Origin: Rhodobacter sp.
Lineage (GTDB): Bacteria > Pseudomonadota > Alphaproteobacteria > Rhodobacterales > Rhodobacteraceae
NCBI GenBank assembly: GCA_020250125.1
Contig: JADCEL010000001.1
Span: 45,935 to 109,934, forward strand
DNA length: 64,000 nt
Reading direction: 5' to 3'
Made by a program: the position numbers and the translations under genes. Each line of letters starts with the position of its first letter. Within the stretch, counting starts at the first letter, position 1. Under the pieces are notes generated by a model. That model was not told the DNA's origin. It saw nothing but the letters and a program-made list of their open reading frames with translations, and searched no databases. Positions 1 through 7,124 of this stretch are shown here, in pieces.

Positions 1-847
1 CGGGTCCTTCTGGGGTCCGGCAGTGGCAATGGCGGGATTGCTGGTGCTGTTGCTGGCCTATCGGCTGTTGTTGCCCTTGACGGGCGTTGGCATTGCGGCA
101 GGGGCCGGTATCGGGCTGGCCCTGCTGTGGTGGGCCGTGCTGGATGCGCCCATTGCGGCAGGGCTGGCGTGGCTGGCCCCCATCGGGCTGGAACCTGTGG
201 CGTCTGACCGGTTCGGCGGCTTTCTTCTGGCGCTGACCATCGGGGTTACGGCGATCTCGTTTTCGCTGCCGATGGGCATCCTGCTGGCGCTGGGCCGGCA
301 GTCCGACATGGTGCTGATCAAGACGCTGTCGGTCGGGTTCATCGAATTCATCCGTGGCGTGCCGCTGATCACGCTGCTGTTCACCGCATCGCTTCTGCTT
401 CAGTACTTCCTGCCGCCGAATACGAATTTCGACCTGATCCTGCGGGTGATCATCCTGGTCACCTTCTTTGCCGCCGCCTATATCGCCGAGGTGATCCGCG
501 GCGGTCTGGCCGCCCTGCCGCGCGGCCAGTACGAGGCCGCCAATGCGCTGGGCCTGGATTACTGGAGCGCTCAGCGCCTGATCATCATGCCGCAGGCGCT
601 GAAGATCGCCATTCCCGGGATCGTTTCCACCTTCATCGGCCTGTTCAAGGATACCACGCTTGTGGCTTTCGTCGGCCTTCTGGACCCGCTGAAGGGCATC
701 ACCCAGATCGTCCGCGCCGACATCGCCTGGAAGGGCATCTACTGGGAACCCTACATCTTCGTCGGGGCCATCTTTTTCGTCATCTGCTTCGGCATGTCGC
801 GCTATTCGATGTATCTCGAACAGAAACTCAAGCGCGACCACCGGTAA
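1..847 (+). CDS. bztC: Amino-acid ABC transporter permease, BztC/AapM type (5' truncated by window edge)
   Basis: This is an inner-membrane permease of a polar or general L-amino-acid uptake system, which forms the channel with a BztB/AapQ-type partner. The frame is open to the first base, so the start lies outside the window. The first candidate start inside (GTG at 23) is internal, since family members are about 400 residues and only about 280 are present. The visible part has several hydrophobic segments and the EAA cytoplasmic loop (EVIRGG...RGQYEAANALG) that docks the ATPase. The ATPase gene follows after 12 bases, so the two are co-transcribed. BztC in Rhodobacter capsulatus handles Glu, Gln, Asp and Asn. 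That specificity is an inference here. Confidence 0.9.
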   Translation, partial: GSFWGPAVAMAGLLVLLLAYRLLLPLTGVGIAAGAGIGLALLWWAVLDAPIAAGLAWLAPIGLEPVASDRFGGFLLALTIGVTAISFSLPMGILLALGRQSDMVLIKTLSVGFIEFIRGVPLITLLFTASLLLQYFLPPNTNFDLILRVIILVTFFAAAYIAEVIRGGLAALPRGQYEAANALGLDYWSAQRLIIMPQALKIAIPGIVSTFIGLFKDTTLVAFVGLLDPLKGITQIVRADIAWKGIYWEPYIFVGAIFFVICFGMSRYSMYLEQKLKRDHR

Positions 848-859
848 GGAGCCCCGCCC

Positions 860-1651
860 ATGTCCGACACCCAATCCGTTGGCACCGTCAACCGCCGCCA
901 GCTGCATGTGACCGAAGAAGTCGCAATCCAGATCACCGGCATGAACAAGTGGTTCGGCACCTTTCACGTGCTGCGCGACATCGACCTGACCGTGCGGCGG
1001 GGCGAGCGCATCGTCATCGCCGGGCCGTCCGGTTCGGGCAAGTCAACGCTGATCCGCTGCATCAACCGCCTGGAAGAACACCAGTCGGGCCGGATCATCG
1101 TTGACGGCACCGAATTGACGAATGACATCAAGAACATCGACAAGGTGCGGTCGGAAGTGGGCATGGTGTTTCAGCATTTCAACCTGTTTCCGCACCTGAC
1201 AATCCTGGAGAACCTGACGCTTGCCCCGATCTGGGTGCGAAAGATCCCGAAGCGCGAGGCCGAGGAAACGGCAATGTACTTTCTGGAAAAGGTCAGGATT
1301 CCGGAACAGGCGCTGAAGTATCCCGGCCAGCTTTCCGGCGGGCAGCAGCAGCGCGTCGCCATCGCGCGGTCTCTGTGCATGAAGCCGCGCATCATGCTGT
1401 TTGACGAGCCGACCAGCGCCCTTGACCCCGAGATGATCAAGGAAGTGCTGGATACGATGATTCAGCTGGCGGAAGAGGGCATGACCATGCTGTGCGTCAC
1501 GCATGAAATGGGGTTCGCCCGCCAGGTGGCGAACCGGGTGATCTTCATGGATCAGGGTCAGATCGTGGAACAGAACGAACCGGAAGAGTTCTTTCTGAAC
1601 CCGAAGTCCGAACGCACGAAGCTGTTCCTCAGCCAGATTCTGGGCCACTGA
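860..1651 (+). CDS. bztD: Amino-acid ABC transporter ATP-binding protein
   Basis: This is the cytoplasmic ATPase that energises the permease encoded just upstream. It has 263 residues, the usual family length. Walker [10 protein letters not shown] lies near residues 55-63, the ABC signature LSGGQQQR near 158-165, Walker B IMLFDEP near 178-184 and the H-loop histidine in CVTHEM near 215. The start has an AAGGAG Shine-Dalgarno sequence. About 20 residues precede the first beta strand, as in AapP/BztD proteins. It is the last gene of the operon and is followed by a GC-rich hairpin. Confidence 0.93.
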   Translation: MSDTQSVGTVNRRQLHVTEEVAIQITGMNKWFGTFHVLRDIDLTVRRGERIVIAGPSGSGKSTLIRCINRLEEHQSGRIIVDGTELTNDIKNIDKVRSEVGMVFQHFNLFPHLTILENLTLAPIWVRKIPKREAEETAMYFLEKVRIPEQALKYPGQLSGGQQQRVAIARSLCMKPRIMLFDEPTSALDPEMIKEVLDTMIQLAEEGMTMLCVTHEMGFARQVANRVIFMDQGQIVEQNEPEEFFLNPKSERTKLFLSQILGH

Positions 1652-1678
1652 CGCCGCAGCCGCCGGGGGGCAGTGGTT

Positions 1679-1694
1679 GGGGGCCTTGGCCCCC
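1679..1694 (+). terminator. GC-rich hairpin after the ABC transporter operon
   Basis: GGGGGCC (1679-1685), a TT loop, and GGCCCCC (1688-1694) form a perfect 7-bp stem 27 bases past the bztD stop. It can be extended by GGCAG/CTGCC. There is no U-tract, so it may be an RNA-stabilising 3' end or a weak terminator. Confidence 0.4.
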
Positions 1695-1756
1695 TGCCAG
1701 ACAGCGCGGGGCGCGTGCGCAAGGGGTTCCCGTCTTCCGGCCGGCGGTCCATGTGG

Positions 1757-1782
1757 TTGGCACTTTTCAGCACCCTGCCAAG
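1757..1782. repeat. Solitary end motif of the hairpin-repeat family, forming a small stem
   Basis: TTGGCA (1757-1762) pairs with TGCCAA (1777-1782) around a TTCAGCACCC core. The stretch 1759-1778 matches the reverse complement of 17183-17202 at 19 of 20 bases. That second copy bounds the tandem repeat array at 17.2 kb. This copy lies 17 bases downstream of the sixA stop and may act as its 3' hairpin. Confidence 0.55.
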
Positions 1783-1798
1783 GTCCGCACGCCGCAGG

Positions 1799-2305
1799 TC
1801 AGGCCGCAAGTTCACGCGGAACGATGAAATCCAGAACAACCGCCATGCCGAACCCTGCCTCGGCCCAGGACGCAACCGCAAAATCCGCGACCAGCGTCGC
1901 CCCGGTGGGATAGCGCTGAAACTCGGGGGACAGAAGGTCTGACGCAACCAGCCTGTGGGCGAATTCGGCGATGCCGGGGTTGTGGCCGATCATCATGACC
2001 GTGTCGGCATGGGCATGGCGCAGGACCGCAAGCATCACGTCCGGGCCTGCGTGATACAGGGCAGGCTTCAGGTCCGGAACGGGCGCGCCCGGCAGCGCGG
2101 GGGCAATCCCTGACCAGGTCTTGCGGGTGCGCAGCGCATCGGAACACAGCACCTGCTGCGGGATATAGCCGCGCGAGGCCAGCCAATCACCCAGATCGGC
2201 CGCCGCCGCCTTGCCTCGGTCGTTCAGCGGGCGGTCGTGATCGGGCAAGTTCGGATCGTCCCAGCTGGATTTTGCATGCCGCGTCAGGATCAGGCGCTTG
2301 GTCAT
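1799..2305 (-). CDS. sixA: SixA-like histidine phosphatase
   Basis: This is a small histidine-phosphatase-superfamily enzyme of 168 residues. The RHA signature is at residues 9-11 (LTRHAKSSW), with His10 as the expected phospho-acceptor. A second histidine sits in MIGHNPG near residue 110. E. coli SixA dephosphorylates phosphohistidine proteins; the substrate here is unknown. The frame stays open further upstream, but the ATG at 2305 overlaps the stop of the preceding ferredoxin gene (ATGA) and starts right at the [10 protein letters not shown] strand, so it is the likely start. It is the last gene of an argB-ferredoxin-sixA operon. Confidence 0.85.
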   Translation of the reverse strand: MTKRLILTRHAKSSWDDPNLPDHDRPLNDRGKAAAADLGDWLASRGYIPQQVLCSDALRTRKTWSGIAPALPGAPVPDLKPALYHAGPDVMLAVLRHAHADTVMMIGHNPGIAEFAHRLVASDLLSPEFQRYPTGATLVADFAVASWAEAGFGMAVVLDFIVPRELAA

Positions 2306-2955
2306 CGGTGAAACTGCCTCATGTGATAGGCGGACTGTGCCTGCATCCTTGCATGACGGGCCGAGACCGGGCAAGCGCGGCGCACGGCACAGCCGCAGGT
2401 CATGCAATCCTGCCCCGCCGCGCTGTCCAGCCAGGCGTGGCAGGCGGGCAGGTCATAGCCTGCGCCTGTCAGGGCCGCAGCCGGGCAGGCGCTGCGGCAG
2501 GGCTGGCCTTCGCAGGCGTCGCAGGGTGAAGGGGGCAAAGGCGGCAGATCGATGTGCGCCTTCAGCGCCAGCGCGCCCCGGAATGACACCATCAACCCGG
2601 CCTCGTCATGAACCAGCAACCTGACTGGCGACGACCAGATGCGCCCCGTGCGCAACGCCCATGCGTAGAACGGCCGGTGCGGCGGGCCGCCAAAGGGAAA
2701 CAGCGCCTTCGCCCCCAGATCGCAGGCGATCCGCCCGATCACGCGGCGCGACCAGCGGTCGACCGGATCAGGTGCGCCGTCCTGCCATTCGGGCTGCGCG
2801 GTCAGGTGTTGCCAGAAGCCCGGCTGGCGCGGCCCGACAAGCAGCAGGGTCCGGGTGCCGGGCGGCAGTGCGTCTTGCGGCACAGCCTGAAACCCGCCGA
2901 GAACCGTCAGCTCATGGGCGGCCAGCGCGGCCCCGATCTGTGCCAGCGCGGTCAT
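2302..2955 (-). CDS. Ferredoxin-domain protein with two Cys clusters
   Basis: This is a 217-residue cytoplasmic protein. The N-terminal 130 residues have no motif I recognise. The C-terminus carries two cysteine clusters: C145-x2-C148-x4-C153-x3-C157-P and C184-x2-C187-x-C189-x5-C195-P. The layout resembles the ferredoxin part of epoxyqueuosine reductase-like proteins and predicts up to two 4Fe-4S centres, although the first-cluster spacing (x4 instead of x2) is unusual. It is translationally coupled by ATGA overlaps to argB upstream and sixA downstream. The function is unknown; a redox or electron-transfer role is an inference. Confidence 0.75.
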   Translation of the reverse strand: MTALAQIGAALAAHELTVLGGFQAVPQDALPPGTRTLLLVGPRQPGFWQHLTAQPEWQDGAPDPVDRWSRRVIGRIACDLGAKALFPFGGPPHRPFYAWALRTGRIWSSPVRLLVHDEAGLMVSFRGALALKAHIDLPPLPPSPCDACEGQPCRSACPAAALTGAGYDLPACHAWLDSAAGQDCMTCGCAVRRACPVSARHARMQAQSAYHMRQFHR

Positions 2956-3848
2956 TCGCCGCGCGGCTTGACCCGCGGCTCGGTCGACCGGATCAGGGAC
3001 CCCGCCCCATGGTCGGTGAACAGTTCCAGCAGACAGGCGTTCGGAATGCGCCCGTCCAGAATGACCACGGCCCGCACGCCCTGCTCCAGCGCCAGCAGCG
3101 CTGTTTCGGTCTTGGGAATCATCCCCCCGGCGATGATGCCGCGCGCCGTCATGTCGCGGACCTGATCGGGGGAAAGCTGTGTCACCACAGCACCGCTTTC
3201 ATCCTTGACGCCGGACACATCCGTCAGCAGCAACAGCCGGTCCGCCTTCAGCGCGCCGGCAATCGCCCCCGCCGCCGTATCGCCGTTGACGTTGAACGTC
3301 TCGTTATCCGCGACACCCGTGGCGACCGGGGCAACGACCGGGATGATCCCGGCATTGTAAAGGTCGCGCAGCACCTGCACGTTCATTTCCACCGGGCGGC
3401 CGACGAAACCGAGTTCGGGGTCATCGGCGACGCAGACCATCAGGTCGTCATCCTTGCCGGAAATGCCAACGGCCCGCCCGCCCTGATCGTTGATCGCCTG
3501 CACGATGCGCTTGTTGACCGCGCCGCACAGCACCATCTCCACCACCTCGACCGTGGCCTTGTCGGTCACGCGCTTGCCGCGCACGAATTCTGATTTGATG
3601 CCAAGCTTCGCCAGCAGATCGTTGATCATCGGCCCGCCGCCGTGCACCACCACCGGGTTGACCCCGACCTGGCGCATCAGCACGATGTCGCGGGCAAATT
3701 CGGCCATGGCATCTGCGTCGCCCATGGCATTGCCGCCGAATTTCACAACCACCACGGCACCGGCATAGCGTTGCAGATAGGGCAGCGCCTCGGACAGGGT
3801 GCGGGCGGCGGCGATCGGTTCACGGGTCATGGCAAGCTGCTTTTTCAT
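2952..3848 (-). CDS. argB: Acetylglutamate kinase
   Basis: This enzyme phosphorylates N-acetyl-L-glutamate in the second step of arginine synthesis. It has 298 residues, normal for the family. The nucleotide-binding KFGGNAMG motif is near residue 42 and VHGGGPMI near 80. The [13 protein letters not shown] and [11 protein letters not shown] regions are present in order. The open frame runs about 150 codons further upstream, antisense to the SDR gene. The ATG at 3848 is preferred because it has an AGGA Shine-Dalgarno and gives the family N-terminus ([11 protein letters not shown]). An alternative ATG lies at 3830. The stop overlaps the ferredoxin start by ATGA. Confidence 0.95.
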   Translation of the reverse strand: MKKQLAMTREPIAAARTLSEALPYLQRYAGAVVVVKFGGNAMGDADAMAEFARDIVLMRQVGVNPVVVHGGGPMINDLLAKLGIKSEFVRGKRVTDKATVEVVEMVLCGAVNKRIVQAINDQGGRAVGISGKDDDLMVCVADDPELGFVGRPVEMNVQVLRDLYNAGIIPVVAPVATGVADNETFNVNGDTAAGAIAGALKADRLLLLTDVSGVKDESGAVVTQLSPDQVRDMTARGIIAGGMIPKTETALLALEQGVRAVVILDGRIPNACLLELFTDHGAGSLIRSTEPRVKPRGE

Positions 3849-3987
3849 CGGGGTAATCCTGACTGCGCCCTGTGTGGTAGCCCCTTTGCCGACCCCTGCC
3901 AAGGGTCGCGTCCAAAGGGGGATGCCTTGCGGATTCCGGCAAGAGCGATAAGGTTTTTTCCGGAACGGACAAGGGGGCGATAGGGTG

Positions 3988-4719
3988 ATGTCAGAGGTGA
4001 AGACGCTGCTGCTGACCGGGGCAAGCAGGGGCATCGGGCACGCCACGGTCAAGCGGTTTTCGGCCGAAGGCTGGCGCGTGCTGACCTGTTCGCGCCAGCC
4101 CTTCGATCCGCGCTGCCCGTGGCCGGGCGGCGAGGAAAACCACATCCAGATCGACCTTGCCGACCCCAACAAGACCATCGCCGCCATCGAAGTGATCAAG
4201 GAAAAGGTGAACGGGCGTCTTGATGCGCTGGTGAACAACGCGGGCATCAGCCCCAAGGGGCCGGGCGGCGCGCGGCTGACCACGCTGGATACAGACTTGC
4301 GCATCTGGGGGCATGTGTTTCACGTCAATTTCTTTTCCTGTGTCGTGCTGGCCCGCGCGTTGCAGGCAGAACTTGCGGCTGTGCAGGGATCGGTCGTCAA
4401 CGTCACCTCGATCGCCGGGTCGCGCGTGCATCCCTTTGCCGGGGCGGCCTATGCCACGTCAAAGGCGGCGCTGGCCGCGCTGACCCGCGAAATGGCGCAT
4501 GATTTCGGCCCCCTCGGCGTCCGGGTCAACGCGATTGCACCGGGCGAGGTGGAAACGGCGATGCTGTCACCCGGCACCGACAAGATTGTTGAAAAACTGC
4601 CCTTGCAGCGGCTTGGCCAGCCGAAAGAGGTGGCCGATGTCATCTGGTTCCTGTGCTCGGACCAGTCGAGCTATATCTCGGGGGCCGAGATCGAGGTGAA
4701 CGGCGCGCAGCACGTGTGA
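3988..4719 (+). CDS. Short-chain dehydrogenase/reductase (SDR)
   Basis: This is an NAD(P)-dependent oxidoreductase of the classical SDR fold with 243 residues. It has the TGASRGIG cofactor motif near residue 11, NNAG near 88, a catalytic serine in NVTSIAGS and the YATSK catalytic Tyr/Lys pair. The PG motif after the active site and the C-terminal [11 protein letters not shown] are typical. The ATG at 3988 is chosen over the GTG at 3985. The gene is divergent from argB. The substrate cannot be read from the sequence. Confidence 0.88.
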   Translation: MSEVKTLLLTGASRGIGHATVKRFSAEGWRVLTCSRQPFDPRCPWPGGEENHIQIDLADPNKTIAAIEVIKEKVNGRLDALVNNAGISPKGPGGARLTTLDTDLRIWGHVFHVNFFSCVVLARALQAELAAVQGSVVNVTSIAGSRVHPFAGAAYATSKAALAALTREMAHDFGPLGVRVNAIAPGEVETAMLSPGTDKIVEKLPLQRLGQPKEVADVIWFLCSDQSSYISGAEIEVNGAQHV

Positions 4720-4724
4720 GGGGC

Positions 4725-4753
4725 TTGCGAATTCGTCATCTGACGCCTATACT
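4725..4753 (+). promoter_or_regulatory. Sigma70-type promoter of the Xre-RES operon
   Basis: TTGCGA (4725-4730) and TATACT (4748-4753) are separated by exactly 17 bases. The predicted transcription start is near 4760. The spacer contains one arm of the operator palindrome and the other arm covers the predicted start site, so repressor binding would block polymerase. Confidence 0.75.
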
Positions 4754-4770
4754 TTCGTCAGATGACGAAT
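4731..4770. promoter_or_regulatory. Operator: perfect 15-bp inverted repeat
   Basis: ATTCGTCATCTGACG (4731-4745) is followed by a 10-base spacer and its exact reverse complement (4756-4770). The arms straddle the -10 box of the toxin-antitoxin promoter. This is the expected layout for an autoregulating Xre antitoxin that binds DNA as a dimer. Confidence 0.82.
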
Positions 4771-4785
4771 GGTGGGGGCCGCGCG

Positions 4786-5250
4786 ATGAACGCAAATGAC
4801 ATGACAGGCAAGGGGCAGTTCGAAGGGGCCGGGCAACCGGCGCGGATCAGTGAGATGCTGGGCCTGAACGCGGTGGCGCTGGATGATGTCGGGCTGGCCC
4901 GCGTGGTGGTCCGGGGCTTGCCTGCGTCTGCGGCAGAGGCGCTGGGCAGGGTGATCGGGCGGGCGCAGGTGGTGGGGCCGCTGATCCCCGAAGCAACGCT
5001 GCGCCGCGCCCGGCAGGGGCGCAAGGCCCTGTCGCGAGAGATGAGCGGGCGGCTTTATGAAGTCAGCCGGGTGGTTGATGCGGCGAACCGCAGTTTCGGC
5101 GGTGACCGCGCGGCGGTTGACCGGTTTCTGGCCCGCCCGCATCCGCTGCTTGACGGGATGACGCCATTGGCCATGGCGCAGTCAGGCTCCGCCGGTGCCG
5201 AGGCGGTTGTAAACATGATCCGGCGGGCGGATGCAGGCGTCGCGGTGTGA
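4786..5250 (+). CDS. Xre/MbcA/ParS-type antitoxin (DUF2384 family)
   Basis: This is the antitoxin of a type II Xre-RES pair, with 154 residues. The N-terminal two thirds have the helical, degenerate HTH character of Xre antitoxins (LGRVIGRAQVVGPLIPEATLRRAR). The C-terminal 60 residues match the toxin-binding DUF2384 pattern (NRSFGGDRAAVDRFL...LLDGMTPLAMA...EAVVNMIRR). The frame has an earlier ATG at 4762, but it sits inside the operator and about 2 bases past the predicted transcript start. The ATG at 4786 has a GGTGGGGG Shine-Dalgarno. The stop overlaps the toxin start (GTGA). Confidence 0.87.
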   Translation: MNANDMTGKGQFEGAGQPARISEMLGLNAVALDDVGLARVVVRGLPASAAEALGRVIGRAQVVGPLIPEATLRRARQGRKALSREMSGRLYEVSRVVDAANRSFGGDRAAVDRFLARPHPLLDGMTPLAMAQSGSAGAEAVVNMIRRADAGVAV

Positions 5251-5723
5251 TCCGCAGCCTGCCGGAACCGATGGTCTGCTACCGGATCGGCGATTCGGGC
5301 GGTGACTACCCGATCTGGGATGCGGGCGGTGCCCGGCAGGTTGATGGCCGCTGGCACGAAGCCGGGGCATCCGTGATCTATGCGGCCCAGCATTATTCGA
5401 CCGCGATGCTGGAAAAACTGGTGCATTTCGGCGGGGAAATGCCGCCGAACCAGCATTTCCTGGCCGTGACCCTGCCGCAGGGCATCAGCTGCGAAGTGGC
5501 CAATCCTGATGCGCTGGAAGGCTGGGCACGCGCCGATTGCAGCGTGGCGCGCGCCTTCGGGCGGCGATGGTATGGCGAAGGGCGGTCTGCCGTGCTGATC
5601 GTGCCGTCCGTGGTGGCGCGGATGGAACGCAATCTGGTGATCAATGCGCTGCACCCCGACTTCGGGCGTATCCGGCCGGGGCTGGAGGTGCCGGTCTGGT
5701 GGGATGTACGGCTGTTCGGGTAA
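5247..5723 (+). CDS. RES-domain toxin (predicted NAD+-degrading)
   Basis: This is the toxin of the Xre-RES pair, with 158 residues. RES toxins of known function deplete NAD+. The conserved positions are all visible: R13 in CYRIGD, GRWH at 34-37, Y45 in VIYAAQ, E56 in MLEKLVH, S121 in VPSVVA, and N129/N133 in RNLVINALHP. It therefore looks intact. The GTG start overlaps the antitoxin stop, so translation is coupled. It ends 1 base from the stop of engB on the other strand. Confidence 0.88.
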   Translation: MIRSLPEPMVCYRIGDSGGDYPIWDAGGARQVDGRWHEAGASVIYAAQHYSTAMLEKLVHFGGEMPPNQHFLAVTLPQGISCEVANPDALEGWARADCSVARAFGRRWYGEGRSAVLIVPSVVARMERNLVINALHPDFGRIRPGLEVPVWWDVRLFG

Positions 5724-5724
5724 A

Positions 5725-6378
5725 CTATTCCAGTGCCGCAATAACCGCCCGCAGGGTTTCGATACCGTCACTCTTTTCCGAAGAGGTCACGATGATCTCC
5801 GGAAATGCCGCCGGATGCTTTGCCAAGGCACCGCGCACCTGGGCCAGGGTCGCCTCACGCTCTGCCGCGCTGATCTTGTCGGCCTTGGTCAGCACCGCCT
5901 GAAAGGTCACGGCGGAGCGGTCGAGCAGCGCCAGGATGTCCTCGTCCACCGCCTTGACCCCGTGGCGCGCGTCGATCAGCACGAAGGCGCGCCGCAGGGT
6001 CTGGCGGCCGGACAGATAGCTTTTCAGCAGCCGCTGCCATTTCTCGACCACTGGCTTGGGCGCTTCGGCATAGCCGTAGCCGGGCAGGTCAACCAGATAG
6101 CGCGAGGGGCCAAGCGCGAAATAGTTGATCTCTTGCGTGCGTCCGGGGGTGTTCGAGGCGCGCGCCAGCGACTTGCGCCCGGTCAGGGCGTTGATCAGGC
6201 TGGATTTTCCCACATTGGACCGCCCCGCAAAGCAAACTTCCAGGCGGTCTGCCGGGGGCAGGCCATCCATCGCGACCACGCCTTTGACGAAATCCACCGG
6301 CCCGGCAAACATCAGCCGCCCGGCTTCGCGCGCGGCGCCTTCCGGTTCCGGGCTGAGGGGAAAGGGAAGTACGGTCAC
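5725..6378 (-). CDS. engB: Ribosome-biogenesis GTPase EngB/YsxC
   Basis: This small GTPase is needed for 50S subunit maturation. It has 217 residues. The G1 loop GRSNVGKSS is near residue 51, G3 DLPGYG near 98 and G4 TKAD near 165. The GTG start at 6378 overlaps the stop of the MOSC gene (GTGA), placing it as the last gene of yidC-MOSC-engB. It is convergent with the RES toxin gene, with only one base between the stops. Confidence 0.95.
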   Translation of the reverse strand: MTVLPFPLSPEPEGAAREAGRLMFAGPVDFVKGVVAMDGLPPADRLEVCFAGRSNVGKSSLINALTGRKSLARASNTPGRTQEINYFALGPSRYLVDLPGYGYAEAPKPVVEKWQRLLKSYLSGRQTLRRAFVLIDARHGVKAVDEDILALLDRSAVTFQAVLTKADKISAAEREATLAQVRGALAKHPAAFPEIIVTSSEKSDGIETLRAVIAALE

Positions 6379-7124
6379 GTCAAGGTCACTGTGTCGCCCG
6401 TGGCAATTGTGCCGCCCCTGGTGACAACCGCGTAAAGCCCGAAATCCTGGTGGCCAAAGGCCGCGTCCAGCCCGCCAAGCGTATCTGCATCGACCCGGCC
6501 CGTTTCGGGACTGGCCGAGGTTGCCCGGCAGCGGGTGATCCGCTCTTCAATCCGCAGTTCGGCCTGGCCAATGCGCAGGGTGCGCCCGATCCAGTCCCAT
6601 TCCGCCCAGGGTGCGGCCCCGTCCAGCCACAGGTTGCCGCGCCAGCGGTCGGCGGACAGATCCTGCCCCATGCGCGCCGAAAGATCTGCCAGCGAGCGCA
6701 GAGACAGGACAGAGACGGACGGAAAATCGCTGTCGGTCATGCCGCGCCCGGCGCTGACGATCTGCGCGGGCTGCGCGCGATCCGCCGGGGCCAGCGGCGC
6801 AATCCAGGACAGAAAGGCCGGCAGGTCTGCCGGATCGTCCGGGCGGAAGGTCAGGGCCCCCAGGTCGGGGTGGCGCAGGGTCACCGTGCCGCTTTGGTCT
6901 TCCAGCACCGAGGTGATGGCCATAAGCGCAGGCACCTTGGCCCCGCGTGCGAAATTGGCGCAAGGTACCCAGCCGCCATCGCCCAGCTTTGCCGCCTCAT
7001 GCGCGACGGCCCAGTGCCGGTCCCACGGCAGGCAGGCCCCCGCCGAAAGAACAACGGACCCAAGGTCTTCGCGCCCGTGTCCCTTGATCGGATGGCGGCA
7101 GATTCGGGCCAGCCGGATGGTCAT
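6375..7124 (-). CDS. MOSC-domain protein
   Basis: This protein of 249 residues has an N-terminal MOSC beta-barrel region (ICRHPIKGHG) and the C-terminal MOSC core. In the core the motif ERITRCRATSASPETG contains the conserved cysteine, followed by HQDFGLYAVVTRGG and GDTVTLT. MOSC domains handle sulfur or sulfur-molybdenum transfer; the substrate here is unknown. The start overlaps the yidC stop by ATGA and the stop overlaps the engB start by GTGA. The frame runs on upstream into yidC, but the overlapping ATG gives the domain-proper start. Confidence 0.88.
   Translation of the reverse strand: MTIRLARICRHPIKGHGREDLGSVVLSAGACLPWDRHWAVAHEAAKLGDGGWVPCANFARGAKVPALMAITSVLEDQSGTVTLRHPDLGALTFRPDDPADLPAFLSWIAPLAPADRAQPAQIVSAGRGMTDSDFPSVSVLSLRSLADLSARMGQDLSADRWRGNLWLDGAAPWAEWDWIGRTLRIGQAELRIEERITRCRATSASPETGRVDADTLGGLDAAFGHQDFGLYAVVTRGGTIATGDTVTLT

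Noticed and set aside
3849..4304. N-terminal extension of argB by about 150 residues
   Set aside because: It is antisense to the SDR gene, non-homologous to acetylglutamate kinase, and a normal start with a Shine-Dalgarno exists at 3848.
4762..4785. Earlier ATG for the Xre antitoxin
   Set aside because: It overlaps the operator arm, has no Shine-Dalgarno and lies about 2 bases past the predicted transcription start.
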